Assembly (NCBI GenBank): GCA_964388275.1
Contig: CAYLZD010000007.1
Span: forward strand, 1-64,000
Direction of reading: 5' to 3'
Length of the DNA: 64,000 nucleotides
From: JARYLZ01 sp964388275
GTDB taxonomy: Bacteria; Bacteroidota; Ignavibacteria; SZUA-365
Shown here: piece after piece, positions 48,685 through 57,520 of the stretch
Layout of the letters: each line of letters starts with the position of its first letter
Position numbering within the stretch: position 1 is the first letter of the stretch
Notes under the pieces: model-generated
The model's input: the letters and a program-made list of their open reading frames with translations, nothing else
What the model was told of the DNA's origin: nothing
Database searches by the model: none
Made by a program: the position numbers and the translations under genes

Positions 48685-50106
48685 ATGAAAAACTTTGCAG
48701 CTGTCGTCTTCCTCGCTTTGCTTTTTGCAGGGACGGAAACGCTATTGGCGCAGATGCCGGTATTGACTCTGCCCAATTCAGGTAACACCGAAACTTTTGA
48801 CGGAATGGGAACCGGCACAGCGCTGCCGAACGGGTGGCAGATCACGCGCAGCCCCAACAGTTATCGAGAAGTAACTCCGTGGGCCGCCTCTTCCGGACAT
48901 CTTTTTTACAATGTCGAGCAGGTGGTATCCGGATATCCGATAGCTCCCGGCAGCAATGTTCGATTCAATTGCTATTCCACATCAGACGGAACGGACAGAG
49001 CGGTCGGCTTAAGGTCAAGACCGAACGCCTACAGTCAGAGCGTTATGGTGAAATGCACGAATACCGGCCCGGCAGCTATCACCAAGATCACCTTGTCTTA
49101 TGACATTGAGAAGTACCGGTTCGACACCAACATCGACGGCACGACTGTCAAGCTTTTCTATACACTGAATCCTCTTGCCACATTCAGCGAGACAGCGACG
49201 GATCCTTACACGCAATGGGTCGGCATAGATGAATCCGCCGTACATTTCTTCAAGGATAATACGAGTACCAACCCTTCCCAGAATTATCCCCTCCCGATCG
49301 GCGATGGCGAAATCTGGGCGATGGATCCACTGGACAATACATATAAGTGGATGCCTATAACCACTCCTACGGCTGATGTGCTTCAGATAACCGCAGTCCT
49401 CGAGGGCTTCACCTTGATGAACAACGCTGATATTTATTTCGCGGTCAACTTCTCCATCGGAGATCCCACGAACAGCGGCGGCAACAATGCCCAGAATTCG
49501 CAGATATATGCTCTCGACAATTTCACGATCGATGAAGTGCTTCCGGTGGAGCTCGTCTCCTTCAGCGGTCTATACAGGGATGGAACCGTTAAACTGCAGT
49601 GGAGAACCGCCACCGAGGCGAACAACTACGGCTTTGAAATCGAACGGTCCATGGATCTCGACACCTGGCAGAACGTCGGCTTCGTCGAGGGCATCGGCAC
49701 GGTCAACAGCCCGCGCGGTTACTCCTATACGGATGCGGCTGATTTCGCCGGTTTGCCGGTTGTGCATTACCGCCTCAGGCAGATCGACCGCGACGGCAGT
49801 TTCGACTACTCGCCAGTCGTATCAGTCAGCTTGTCGGGCGAGACTTTCCTCACGTTGAAGAATTTCCCGAATCCCTTCAATCCCTCGACTAACCTCAACT
49901 TCTCACTGTCGTCAGCTGAGAACGTGCTGCTGACGATCACCGATGCAGCAGGCCGCGAAGTCGCACGTCTGCTGGATCACAGCGCGATGTCGGCAGGCGC
50001 ACATTCGGTTCTCTTCGACGCATCGCGACTCGGGAGCGGCGTTTACTTCGCCCATCTCATAACGAGCAGCGGCATCGCAACGCATAAGCTGGTGCTCTCG
50101 CGCTAA
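48685..50106 (+). CDS. Secreted T9SS cargo protein of unknown function
   Basis: A 473-residue protein with AAGGTGAG before its ATG and a signal peptide ending TLLAQ. Residues about 25-280 form one beta-rich domain (FDGMGTGTALPNGWQITR ... NAQNSQIYALDNFTIDE), similar to the choice-of-anchor domains in bacterial surface proteins. Then VELVSFSGLYRDGTVKLQWRTATEANNYGFEIERS begins a fibronectin-like module. The end is a type A T9SS sorting domain: NFPNPFNPSTNLNFSLS ... SGVYFAHLITSSG and a final KLVLSR. The protein should cross the outer membrane through T9SS. It forms a single-gene unit, closed by a strong terminator. Confidence 0.8.
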   Translation: MKNFAAVVFLALLFAGTETLLAQMPVLTLPNSGNTETFDGMGTGTALPNGWQITRSPNSYREVTPWAASSGHLFYNVEQVVSGYPIAPGSNVRFNCYSTSDGTDRAVGLRSRPNAYSQSVMVKCTNTGPAAITKITLSYDIEKYRFDTNIDGTTVKLFYTLNPLATFSETATDPYTQWVGIDESAVHFFKDNTSTNPSQNYPLPIGDGEIWAMDPLDNTYKWMPITTPTADVLQITAVLEGFTLMNNADIYFAVNFSIGDPTNSGGNNAQNSQIYALDNFTIDEVLPVELVSFSGLYRDGTVKLQWRTATEANNYGFEIERSMDLDTWQNVGFVEGIGTVNSPRGYSYTDAADFAGLPVVHYRLRQIDRDGSFDYSPVVSVSLSGETFLTLKNFPNPFNPSTNLNFSLSSAENVLLTITDAAGREVARLLDHSAMSAGAHSVLFDASRLGSGVYFAHLITSSGIATHKLVLSR

Positions 50107-50132
50107 AAAGTCGATTTAAAAATCTCTCTGAT

Positions 50133-50171
50133 AAAACAGAAATCACGGGCGACCGTGATTTCTGTTTTTTA
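50133..50171. terminator. Bidirectional terminator between the T9SS gene and the ATP synthase operon
   Basis: A perfect 16-base-pair stem (50133-50148 with 50153-50168) has a four-base loop. The plus side ends in TTTTTT and the minus side in TTTTAT, so it can end both the plus-strand cargo gene and the minus-strand atp transcript. It is the longest stem in the window. Confidence 0.9.
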
Positions 50172-50263
50172 TTCAGACGCGCGATGGAACGCAGTAAGCG
50201 CAGCCGCGCTCAATCGCATTCAATCTAAGCAGAGTCCTCCCCGCTCGCCACTCCCCGACCCCA

Positions 50264-51169
50264 TTAACCGCCCTTCTTCAGCGCCTCCGCTCCGCCGACG
50301 ATCTCGAGTATCTCCTTCGTAATGCTCGCCTGTCTGGCGCTGTTGTATTCCAGTTGCAGGGTGTGGATCAGTTCCTTCGCATTGGCCGTAGCGGCGTCCA
50401 TCGCGCTCATACGGGCGCCCTGCTCGGCTGCGTTGGATTCGAGCATGACGCGCAGGAGCTGGAAATTCAGATGTTTCGGGACAAGCGCCTCCATGAGGGC
50501 CTGCTCCGAGGGCTCATAAATGTAATCGATGAATTCGTGATACTCGTGTCCTTGAAATTCCATGAGCGGCTCGGGTTCCGCCGGCATGGGCAGCAGCGTC
50601 TCCACACGCAGATTCTGCTGAATCACCGACTTGAACTCGTTGAAAACCAGTTCCACCCGGTCGTATTCACCGGCGGCGTAGCCGTCGAGTATTCTGGTAA
50701 CTATCCCCGCCGCGAGACCGGGATCGGGATCGTTGACGACTCCGTTGAAAGCGGCGGTGACAGGATAGTCGCGTTTCGAGAAGTACTGAAAGGCGCGCCG
50801 CCCCACGGTCAGCAGCTTCACTTTCCCTTCGGCGTGCAATGCCGAGAAATCTCCGTGTACCAGCTGAGCTGCCGTGCGGATGATATTCGTGTTGAATGAT
50901 CCGCAGAGGCCGCGATCGGCGGTCACGATGACTATCAGCACCCCTTTTCCCGCATCCTGCCTGAACCAGAGGGGCAGGCTTGCCGAATCCACCCTGGATA
51001 ACATATGAGCCATAAGCGCCCTCAAATGGCCCGCATAAGGCCGGGCAGCTATCATGGCATCCTGGGCGCGCCTGAGTTTGGCCGCCGCCACCAGCTTCAT
51101 CGCCTGAGTGATTTTGGATGTGCTCCGGATTCCTGCGATGCGTCTCCGGATTTCGCGGAGATTTGCCAT
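50264..51169 (-). CDS. atpG: ATP synthase F1 subunit gamma
   Basis: A 301-residue central-stalk subunit, starting at 51169 (MANLREIRRRIAGIRSTSKITQAMKLVAAAKLRRAQ). The C-terminal helix has MSAMDAATANAKELIHTLQLEYNSARQASITKEILEIVGGA, the conserved rotor end. It is the last gene of the atp cluster here; the usual atpD and atpC do not follow and a bidirectional terminator lies downstream. A five-base gap separates it from atpA. Confidence 0.96.
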   Translation of the reverse strand: MANLREIRRRIAGIRSTSKITQAMKLVAAAKLRRAQDAMIAARPYAGHLRALMAHMLSRVDSASLPLWFRQDAGKGVLIVIVTADRGLCGSFNTNIIRTAAQLVHGDFSALHAEGKVKLLTVGRRAFQYFSKRDYPVTAAFNGVVNDPDPGLAAGIVTRILDGYAAGEYDRVELVFNEFKSVIQQNLRVETLLPMPAEPEPLMEFQGHEYHEFIDYIYEPSEQALMEALVPKHLNFQLLRVMLESNAAEQGARMSAMDAATANAKELIHTLQLEYNSARQASITKEILEIVGGAEALKKGG

Positions 51170-51174
51170 GGTAA

Positions 51175-52737
51175 TTAAACGCCGCTTTCCAGGGACAGCT
51201 TGAAGGTAACCGTGAAATCCGACAGTATTTTTTCGAGTTGCGTCTGCGCTTCCTCGCTTATTTCCCTCGTATCCGCAATCGAGTCGAGCAGATCCTTGCG
51301 ACGGGCGCGCATGAATTCCAGACATTCCTTCTCGAAGCGAGCAACGGCTTCAAGCGGAACCTCGTCGAGATAACCCTTGGCGCCGGCGAAAATGCTGACC
51401 ACTTGTTCCTCGACCGGCATGGGATGGTATTGCCCCTGCTTGAGAAGCTCCAGCAAGCGGGCGCCGCGGCGCAGCTGCTGCTGCGTGGTTTTGTCGAGGT
51501 CCGAGCCGAACTTGGCGAAAGCCTCAAGTTCGCGGTATTGCGCGAGATCGAGGCGCAGGGATCCGGCGATTTTGCGCATCGCCTTCACCTGAGCGTTCCC
51601 TCCGACTCGTGACACCGAAATACCGACGTTCACCGCCGGCCGCTGTCCCGCGTTGAAGAGCCCCGGTTCGAGGTAGATCTGTCCGTCGGTGATCGAGATC
51701 ACGTTCGTGGGAATATATGCGGAAACGTCTCCCGCCTGGGTTTCGATAATCGGGAGCGCGGTCAGACTGCCTCCCCCCAACTCGTCGCTCAGCTTGGAGG
51801 CGCGCTCGAGAAGCCGCGAATGCAGGTAGAACACATCGCCGGGATATGCTTCGCGGCCCGGCGGACGGCGCAAGAGCAGCGAAATTTCGCGATATGCCGA
51901 GGCCTGTTTCGACAGATCGTCGTAAATCACAAGCGCGTGCCTGCCGCTGTCCCTGAAGTATTCGCCCAACGTGGCGCCGGAATACGGCGCGATATACTGG
52001 AGCGAGGCTGGATCGTTCGCATTGGCCGTGATGATTGTCGTGTAAGCCAACGCCCCCTCCTCTTGCAGACGCGTCTGCACCTGGGCTACAGTGGATCCCT
52101 TCTGCCCGATTGCGACATATATGCAGTACACGGGCTGTACGCCCCTGCGCCTGGCTTCTTCCGTGTGAGTATAGCGCTGGTTTATTATGGCGTCGAGGGC
52201 GATGGCCGTCTTGCCGGTCTGCCTGTCACCGATGATGAGTTCTCTTTGACCCCGTCCGATAGGAATCATCGAGTCGATGGCTTTCAATCCCGTCTGAAGC
52301 GGCTCTTTCACCGGCTGCCTATGAATGACGCCGAGCGCTTTCCGTTCAATGGGAAAATACTTGTCGGACTCGATAACGCCGCGTCCGTCCAGCGGTTGAC
52401 CAAGGGGGTTTATAACGCGGCCGATCATGCTCTCGCTTATCGGGATGGACATGACGCGGCCCGTGCGTTTTACCGTATCGCCCTCGCCCACGAGAGTGGA
52501 CTCGCCGAAAAGTACACATCCGACGTTGTCCTCTTCCAGGTTCAGCGCCATGCCGAAAACGCCGTTGGGAAACTCTATAAGCTCCCCCGCCATACAATTG
52601 GTGAGGCCGTAGACGCGAGCCACGCAGTCGCCTACCTGCAACACCGTTCCGACTTCGTAAATGTCGATCTCGCGTTCGAAGCCGCTTAGCTGCTTGCGAA
52701 GTATCGCGGAGACCTCGTCTGGACGAACTTCAGCCAT
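51175..52737 (-). CDS. atpA: ATP synthase F1 subunit alpha
   Basis: A 520-residue subunit. Motifs: GDRQTGKTAIALDAIINQ (Walker A), LVIYDDLSKQASAYREISLLLRRPPGREAYPGDVFYLHSRLLERA, and VNVGISVSRVGGNAQ with the alpha arginine finger. It forms the F1 hexamer with beta, whose gene is not in the window. It follows atpH by 47 bases. Confidence 0.97.
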   Translation of the reverse strand: MAEVRPDEVSAILRKQLSGFEREIDIYEVGTVLQVGDCVARVYGLTNCMAGELIEFPNGVFGMALNLEEDNVGCVLFGESTLVGEGDTVKRTGRVMSIPISESMIGRVINPLGQPLDGRGVIESDKYFPIERKALGVIHRQPVKEPLQTGLKAIDSMIPIGRGQRELIIGDRQTGKTAIALDAIINQRYTHTEEARRRGVQPVYCIYVAIGQKGSTVAQVQTRLQEEGALAYTTIITANANDPASLQYIAPYSGATLGEYFRDSGRHALVIYDDLSKQASAYREISLLLRRPPGREAYPGDVFYLHSRLLERASKLSDELGGGSLTALPIIETQAGDVSAYIPTNVISITDGQIYLEPGLFNAGQRPAVNVGISVSRVGGNAQVKAMRKIAGSLRLDLAQYRELEAFAKFGSDLDKTTQQQLRRGARLLELLKQGQYHPMPVEEQVVSIFAGAKGYLDEVPLEAVARFEKECLEFMRARRKDLLDSIADTREISEEAQTQLEKILSDFTVTFKLSLESGV

Positions 52738-52784
52738 CTTATTGGGTGCCCTTGTTTTGGATAGGTTTAACTTTTCAGCCGGAT

Positions 52785-53330
52785 TCAGGCTGTTCCCGCC
52801 ATGAGTCTCAGTCGAAGCAGTTCCAGCGATCTGCTGACGCTGCCGTCGTAGACAATATCGCCGACTCTCACGACCAGTCCGCCGAGCAACTCTTTTTCAA
52901 CGTGGTATTCAGGTTGTACATTCAGACCTGTAATGCCGTTCAGCGCACCGGCCAGCGAACGCCGGCCCGCTTCGTCGAGTTCACGGGCGGTGCTCACAGT
53001 GGCGCGCAGCAATCCGTTTCTACGCGCGTCCAGTTCCGTCATCGCTTCGAGTATTTCGGCCAGGAGACCTTCACGACGCTTGTCGAGCAGAAAGTGCAAC
53101 ACACTCCTCATGAAATCGCCGAGCCTGTCGCCGAAAAGAGCGTTCAATGTTTCCGATTTCTTCGAAAATGGAATTATGGGAGACTGGAAGAAACTCCGGA
53201 GTTCCCTGGATCCATTCAGGCTGCCACGGAGATCGTAAACGTCCCTCATGACAGCGGCTATGCCCGGATCCGGCGGGATAGAGTCGTAGACGGCTTCGGC
53301 ATAACGGCGTGCGACACGGGAAATGAGCAT
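52785..53330 (-). CDS. atpH: ATP synthase F1 subunit delta
   Basis: A 181-residue peripheral-stalk subunit (OSCP type). It begins with ISRVARRYAEAVYD, as is usual, and the C-terminal domain ends with EKELLGGLVVRVGDIVYDGSVSRSLELLRLRLM. The delta subunit links F1 to the b subunits. It is nine bases after atpF. Confidence 0.93.
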   Translation of the reverse strand: MLISRVARRYAEAVYDSIPPDPGIAAVMRDVYDLRGSLNGSRELRSFFQSPIIPFSKKSETLNALFGDRLGDFMRSVLHFLLDKRREGLLAEILEAMTELDARRNGLLRATVSTARELDEAGRRSLAGALNGITGLNVQPEYHVEKELLGGLVVRVGDIVYDGSVSRSLELLRLRLMAGTA

Positions 53331-53339
53331 TCGCGGACC

Positions 53340-53843
53340 TCAGTTGCTCCGTTCGCGCGGCAGATCCGCGATGAAGGCGTCAACGATGCGGCGGTTTTGT
53401 TCCTCGTCGAGTTGTTCGCCGAGAATTTTGGAGGCTGCGCCTATCGCCAAATCGGCGATCTCCGCGCGAAGCTGCAAGAGCGCCGTATTCTTCTCCCGCT
53501 GTATGTCGGCTTTTGCCTGCGAAGCGAGCAGGCGGGCTTGTTCCTCGGCCTGCGCGAGTATGTCGACGCGCATTTTTTCCGCCAACTTTCGCGCTTCTTC
53601 GATGACGCGGCGCGCCTCCAACTCCGCGTCCTGCATCATCGCCCGGTGCTTTTCCAGTGATTTTTCCGCTTCGCGGCGCGCATTCTCAGCGCCCTGCAGG
53701 TCGTTTTTTATCCTTGATTCACGCCCTTCGAGCCCTGACAGGAGCGGTTTCCAGGCGAATTTCTTGAGCAGAAACAGCAGCAATCCGAACGTAACGAACG
53801 TCCAGATTATCATGCCCGGTTCCAGCGTCAGAAGATTGTCCAT
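53340..53843 (-). CDS. atpF: ATP synthase Fo subunit b
   Basis: A 167-residue subunit with one N-terminal membrane helix (GMIIWTFVTFGLLLFLLKKFAWKPLL) and a long charged coiled coil rich in Ala, Glu and Arg. It is the stator of the complex. There is only one b gene, so the stator is a homodimer. It starts 54 bases after atpE. Confidence 0.95.
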   Translation of the reverse strand: MDNLLTLEPGMIIWTFVTFGLLLFLLKKFAWKPLLSGLEGRESRIKNDLQGAENARREAEKSLEKHRAMMQDAELEARRVIEEARKLAEKMRVDILAQAEEQARLLASQAKADIQREKNTALLQLRAEIADLAIGAASKILGEQLDEEQNRRIVDAFIADLPRERSN

Positions 53844-53897
53844 TTTAATCCCCGATTAACGAAACTAAAGGGAGTCCGATTTGCGTCGGACGAATTG

Positions 53898-54128
53898 TCA
53901 GCTTTTCAGAGCAAGAATCAGGCAAACCACTACGGCGAAAAGCGCGATGCCTTCGATGAGCGCTGCCATGATAATCATTGCGCCCCGGAGATCGCCCGCC
54001 GCTTCCGGCTGCCTTCCGATTGCTTCAAGAGCGGCTGCCGCCAGCTTGCCGATGCCGAGTCCGGCGCCCACCACTACGATTGCAGCGCCGATGCCCGCTG
54101 CGAGCCATGCGAGAGCATTTCCCTCCAT
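53898..54128 (-). CDS. atpE: ATP synthase Fo subunit c
   Basis: A 76-residue proteolipid of two membrane helices with the polar loop GRQPEAAGD. The ion-binding Glu is in the second helix (ALIEGIALFAVV). The residues after it do not show the ES/T-xxx-Y pattern of sodium-binding c subunits, which suggests proton coupling. The first residues (MEGNALAWLAAGIGAAIVVVGAG) are normal. Confidence 0.95.
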   Translation of the reverse strand: MEGNALAWLAAGIGAAIVVVGAGLGIGKLAAAALEAIGRQPEAAGDLRGAMIIMAALIEGIALFAVVVCLILALKS

Positions 54129-54182
54129 GTTGTTATCCTCCGATAGCGTGATGATGTGATTGATTTGTGATCTGTTTCTGCT

Positions 54183-55160
54183 TCAATGTTCCTGATGCAC
54201 CGACATGCCGATGAAGAACGCCGAAAGCATCGTAAATATATACGCCTGAAGCAGACAAACGAATATCTTCAACAAAGACATGAACAATAGAAAAACCAGA
54301 GACATGGGCGCAACCAGGACCGAATCGAGTCCGAATATCAGAGCGTAAAATGCGCCGATCACCAGTCCTCCGGACACCATGTTCGCGAAGAGACGTACTG
54401 TAAGCGAAAACGGCTTCGTAAGCAAGCCGAGAATTTCGATCGGAACCATAATCACGTACAACGGCGCCGGAAGCCCGTGCGGCACTATGCCTTTCATGTA
54501 TCCGAAGACCCCATTGGATTTCATACCGCTTCCGATCATCAATCCAAGTGTAATAAGTGCCAAACCGGCGGTCACTCCGATATTACCGGTGGCGGTGGCC
54601 CCGAAAGGCAGCAGACCTACCAGATTCATGACGCTTATGAAAAAGAAGAAAGACAGCAAGATCGGCAGGAAACGAGCGGCGTCCTTTCCGAGAAACGGCT
54701 CGGCAACTTCGTCCCTGATGAAAACGACCACTGCTTCTATCATGTTGCCGAATCCTCTGGGGACCTGGCGTCCGGCGTTCTGCCTTGCGGCAAGCACCGT
54801 CAGCAACACGGTCAGCAAAACGGAGATCCACATATAGACCAGATGGCGGGAAGGCGAAAAGTCAATGGCAAATCCACCCAGGTTTACTTTCCAGTTCTCC
54901 GGAAGGTGTATTTCCGGAAACGGGTATTCGTGTATGTAGGGCGTGTTTGCCACCTTATGGTCGAGAATGCTCATCATCTCTTCAGCGGGCGTAAGCGTGG
55001 ATACATCGTGGGAAGATGATCCATGAGAATCGGAGCGCGATGTGGAATCCGCAGCTTCGGACGAGTGAGGTACGCCCGCAAGAGCTCCGGGACTCAATAT
55101 CCCTGACAGAAGAACAAAGAAAAGGAGTGTATGGCTGAGAATGCGGCGGGTTTGGATCAT
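54183..55160 (-). CDS. atpB: ATP synthase Fo subunit a, with N-terminal signal-like extension
   Basis: A 325-residue subunit. The essential Arg is in LTKPFSLTVRLFANMVSGG; five or so membrane helices follow residue 110. Unlike the usual protein it starts with a signal-peptide-like helix (HTLLFFVLLSGILSPGALAG) and some 75 hydrophilic residues rich in Ser and His before the first family helix. Such extensions are known in Bacteroidota and Chlorobi. Its ATG overlaps the stop of the preceding AtpI-like gene. Confidence 0.95.
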   Translation of the reverse strand: MIQTRRILSHTLLFFVLLSGILSPGALAGVPHSSEAADSTSRSDSHGSSSHDVSTLTPAEEMMSILDHKVANTPYIHEYPFPEIHLPENWKVNLGGFAIDFSPSRHLVYMWISVLLTVLLTVLAARQNAGRQVPRGFGNMIEAVVVFIRDEVAEPFLGKDAARFLPILLSFFFFISVMNLVGLLPFGATATGNIGVTAGLALITLGLMIGSGMKSNGVFGYMKGIVPHGLPAPLYVIMVPIEILGLLTKPFSLTVRLFANMVSGGLVIGAFYALIFGLDSVLVAPMSLVFLLFMSLLKIFVCLLQAYIFTMLSAFFIGMSVHQEH

Positions 55161-55639
55161 CGTGTGAATTTATGGTCGGGTGTCCACGATTGCCTTCTCC
55201 GGATCACCACTCTCGCCGCGCGCAGGCGCTCGGTCCTCACATTGATATAGGTCACCTCAGCAAACAGCGCTATCGTGAAAAACACCATAAAGGACCCGAT
55301 GAAAACCGGAAGGGAAACAGGAATGCTCACAATTACGAGTGCGATGATCAGCAAAGCGGTGAAGAATCTGACTGCCATTCCGCCCAGTAAAAGAACTATA
55401 GAAGCCTTCATTTCGAGTCGGAATCCGCGCTCGACGAACACGTACCCCAAAAATGCATGCAAAAGAGTTAAAATCCAACCGATGAAAATTTCCTTTCCGC
55501 CCGATATTCCGAGCCAATGCAGAGATCCGAAAGCTGGGACGAGAAGCATCGACACGGCGAAAAGCAGATTCCGCGAACGGTTCTCGTCCGCGAATAAGGG
55601 GAATTTCGGCGCTCTCCTGTAAGGACTGTACATTACCAT
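55157..55639 (-). CDS. AtpI-like membrane protein, ATP synthase assembly
   Basis: A 160-residue protein with about four membrane helices (LLFAVSMLLVPAFGSLHWLG, EIFIGWILTLLHAFLGYVFV, ASIVLLLGGMAVRFFTALLIIALVIVSIPV, VFIGSFMVFFTIALFAEV) and a basic C-terminus. Position and shape match the gene-1 (AtpI) proteins upstream of atpB, which help assemble the c ring or act as an Mg or Ca channel in other bacteria. It lies three bases after the AtpZ-like gene and overlaps atpB by four bases. Confidence 0.75.
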   Translation of the reverse strand: MVMYSPYRRAPKFPLFADENRSRNLLFAVSMLLVPAFGSLHWLGISGGKEIFIGWILTLLHAFLGYVFVERGFRLEMKASIVLLLGGMAVRFFTALLIIALVIVSIPVSLPVFIGSFMVFFTIALFAEVTYINVRTERLRAARVVIRRRQSWTPDHKFTR

Positions 55640-55642
55640 GAT

Positions 55643-55879
55643 TTATTTCTCCTGCATGATTTTTGACGCGAGTTTTACGAATTGCACGACGGCAACCACC
55701 ACACCGATCACCGAAAATGTGACCGTCAAAGTCGGCGACAACTCCAGCCAGGCATCCAAACCGTAGCCGATCCCGAAAAATACGAGCATCGTGGCCAGAA
55801 GCTGCCAGCCGAGTTGCGTGTAGGGAAGAAGAGAGCGCAACGACTCGTTGAGACTTTTTCGTTCGGTGCGCGCCTTCAT
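55643..55879 (-). CDS. AtpZ-like small membrane protein, first gene of the ATP synthase operon
   Basis: A 78-residue protein starting at MKARTERKSLNESL; the frame upstream gives a poor N-terminus. Two membrane helices (TQLGWQLLATMLVFFGIGYGLDAWL and TLTVTFSVIGVVVAVVQFV) match the AtpZ/AtpI family found at the head of atp operons, where AtpZ and AtpI probably assist complex assembly. The 124 bases before it, after the VWA gene, should contain the operon promoter. Confidence 0.8.
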   Translation of the reverse strand: MKARTERKSLNESLRSLLPYTQLGWQLLATMLVFFGIGYGLDAWLELSPTLTVTFSVIGVVVAVVQFVKLASKIMQEK

Positions 55880-56002
55880 TGCTCTTGCGTGATTTTGGAT
55901 TTTGGGTGTCTGCGATACCGTATTTCCGATATTGCGTATCCTATTTCTTAACAAACATGTGCGCTTAAAAGTGCCGGAGCAGGCGGCTTTTTCGATTTTT
56001 TT

Positions 56003-57520
56003 TCAGAAACGGCTGAAGGCGCGGCGCAACCATTTTAGAAAACTTCGACCAAGAATCTTCCAGAACGGGAAACGCAGCATCGAGGATACGGAGACGAGGA
56101 ATTGCAGATCGTGCCTGTCCTCCGAGGAAAGGCGCGTGAAGGCGTCGGTTTCGGGCGCGCCGGTTTCCAGGCGGACAAGAGCCGACAACCGCTCGGCCGC
56201 TTGTTTCCGCAGGCCGGCAAGTTCGTCGCCCGGTCCCGCGGCGCCGAGAGTGGAGATCAGAAAATGGAGATGATCGCTCAACAGAGCGAGTTTTCTAATC
56301 AGATCCGGTGTGATGTGTTCGTCCAATTCGGCGCGAAGCGCATCGAAGATTTTCTTCAGTTCGACCGCCATATACCGCCTGTCAGGAAGCAGTGAGGCCA
56401 AATCGATGTCGTCGATTTCCAGATACAGAGAGGAGAGTTTCTCCAGTTCATGCCCGTAACCCACCACGATTGCCTCCGTCATGGCGTTTACCTGCCTCTC
56501 GATTTCTCTGCGCACGCTGGACAGCGATTCCTCGTAACGGCGGCGTATGCCGGGACTTTGAGCGGAGTCTTTCAGACGTTGAAATTCTTTTTCCTTTTTC
56601 TGCAGCTCGGCGATTATCCGGTGTTGCGCCGTGTCGTCCTCGAATATTTTGTCGCGTATGTAGCCTTTTGAAGCATACAAACGGCTGTGTCCGATTTTGA
56701 CCGTGTTGATGACCACGGCATCCCCAAGCATGCTGCGGATTTCCTTCTCGTTCAGAGCGCAGGCGCCGTCTGTAACGATAAGGATCTCGGTCCCTGCAAG
56801 TTGCGGGGTTTGAGTGATGTCGCGCACGGCCCGGTCTATCGCTCTGGACATGGCGGTGCCGTTGCCGAGCGTGTGCAGCCGCATGACATGCCTTATCAAC
56901 GCCTGGAAACCAGCCTTATCCCTCGCTTCGCGCCTCTCGCCCACTTCCACGTCGAAGGTACGGAGTGTGATCACGCCGAGTTCACGCATATTGCGTTTCA
57001 AGACACGGTAGACCAGGGCTTTGGCGAGATTGATTCTGTTTCGCAAGGCCATGGAACTGGACGTATCGAGCAGGATGTAAAGCTTCTGCTTTCTGCCGTC
57101 CGGCGCGAAATCGTCTACATCCGGAGAAACGGGATAATAACCCGCTTCTCGCGGGTACGGCGCCAATAATTCCCTTCTGGCAAGCTTTCTGAAAAGGACC
57201 TCGTCCGGAAGCAGCCACTGCCGGTTATACATTCGGGGCATGTGAAGCGGGGATTTTATCGGGCCCGCTTCGAGTTCATCTTCATCAGGAATTATCGTCT
57301 GCGGATCCCTCATCGGTTCGGAATTCTCCGGCGACGCCTGAATCCCTGCCGAAAGTTTGAGCGCGGGCGCCAGCTTCGCCGTCAGCCCGGCGCTCTCGTC
57401 TTCAAGAATGCGAGCCAATTCAAAAACGGCGGTAAAATCGCCGGGGAGTTCTTCATAAATGTGCTCGAGAAAACCGAACTCCTCCATTCTGTCGAGCAGA
57501 TTTGCGCCGCTCTCCTTCAT
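56003..57520 (-). CDS. VWA-domain protein, ViaA-like partner of the AAA+ ATPase
   Basis: A 505-residue protein. A VWA domain spans about 145-330 with a complete MIDAS: D152-T-S154-S-S156 in ILLDTSSSM, the Thr in LGNGTAMSRAI, and IVTDGAC. The N-terminal 140 residues are predicted cytoplasmic helices, and the C-terminal 170 residues are helical with coiled-coil character. No signal peptide or membrane helix is present. Immediately preceded by the AAA+ gene (stop and start adjacent), it forms a pair like RavA-ViaA, known to remodel or insert metal/cofactor-bearing complexes. The E. coli ViaA has a different layout, with its VWA at the C-terminal end. Confidence 0.8.
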   Translation of the reverse strand: MKESGANLLDRMEEFGFLEHIYEELPGDFTAVFELARILEDESAGLTAKLAPALKLSAGIQASPENSEPMRDPQTIIPDEDELEAGPIKSPLHMPRMYNRQWLLPDEVLFRKLARRELLAPYPREAGYYPVSPDVDDFAPDGRKQKLYILLDTSSSMALRNRINLAKALVYRVLKRNMRELGVITLRTFDVEVGERREARDKAGFQALIRHVMRLHTLGNGTAMSRAIDRAVRDITQTPQLAGTEILIVTDGACALNEKEIRSMLGDAVVINTVKIGHSRLYASKGYIRDKIFEDDTAQHRIIAELQKKEKEFQRLKDSAQSPGIRRRYEESLSSVRREIERQVNAMTEAIVVGYGHELEKLSSLYLEIDDIDLASLLPDRRYMAVELKKIFDALRAELDEHITPDLIRKLALLSDHLHFLISTLGAAGPGDELAGLRKQAAERLSALVRLETGAPETDAFTRLSSEDRHDLQFLVSVSSMLRFPFWKILGRSFLKWLRRAFSRF

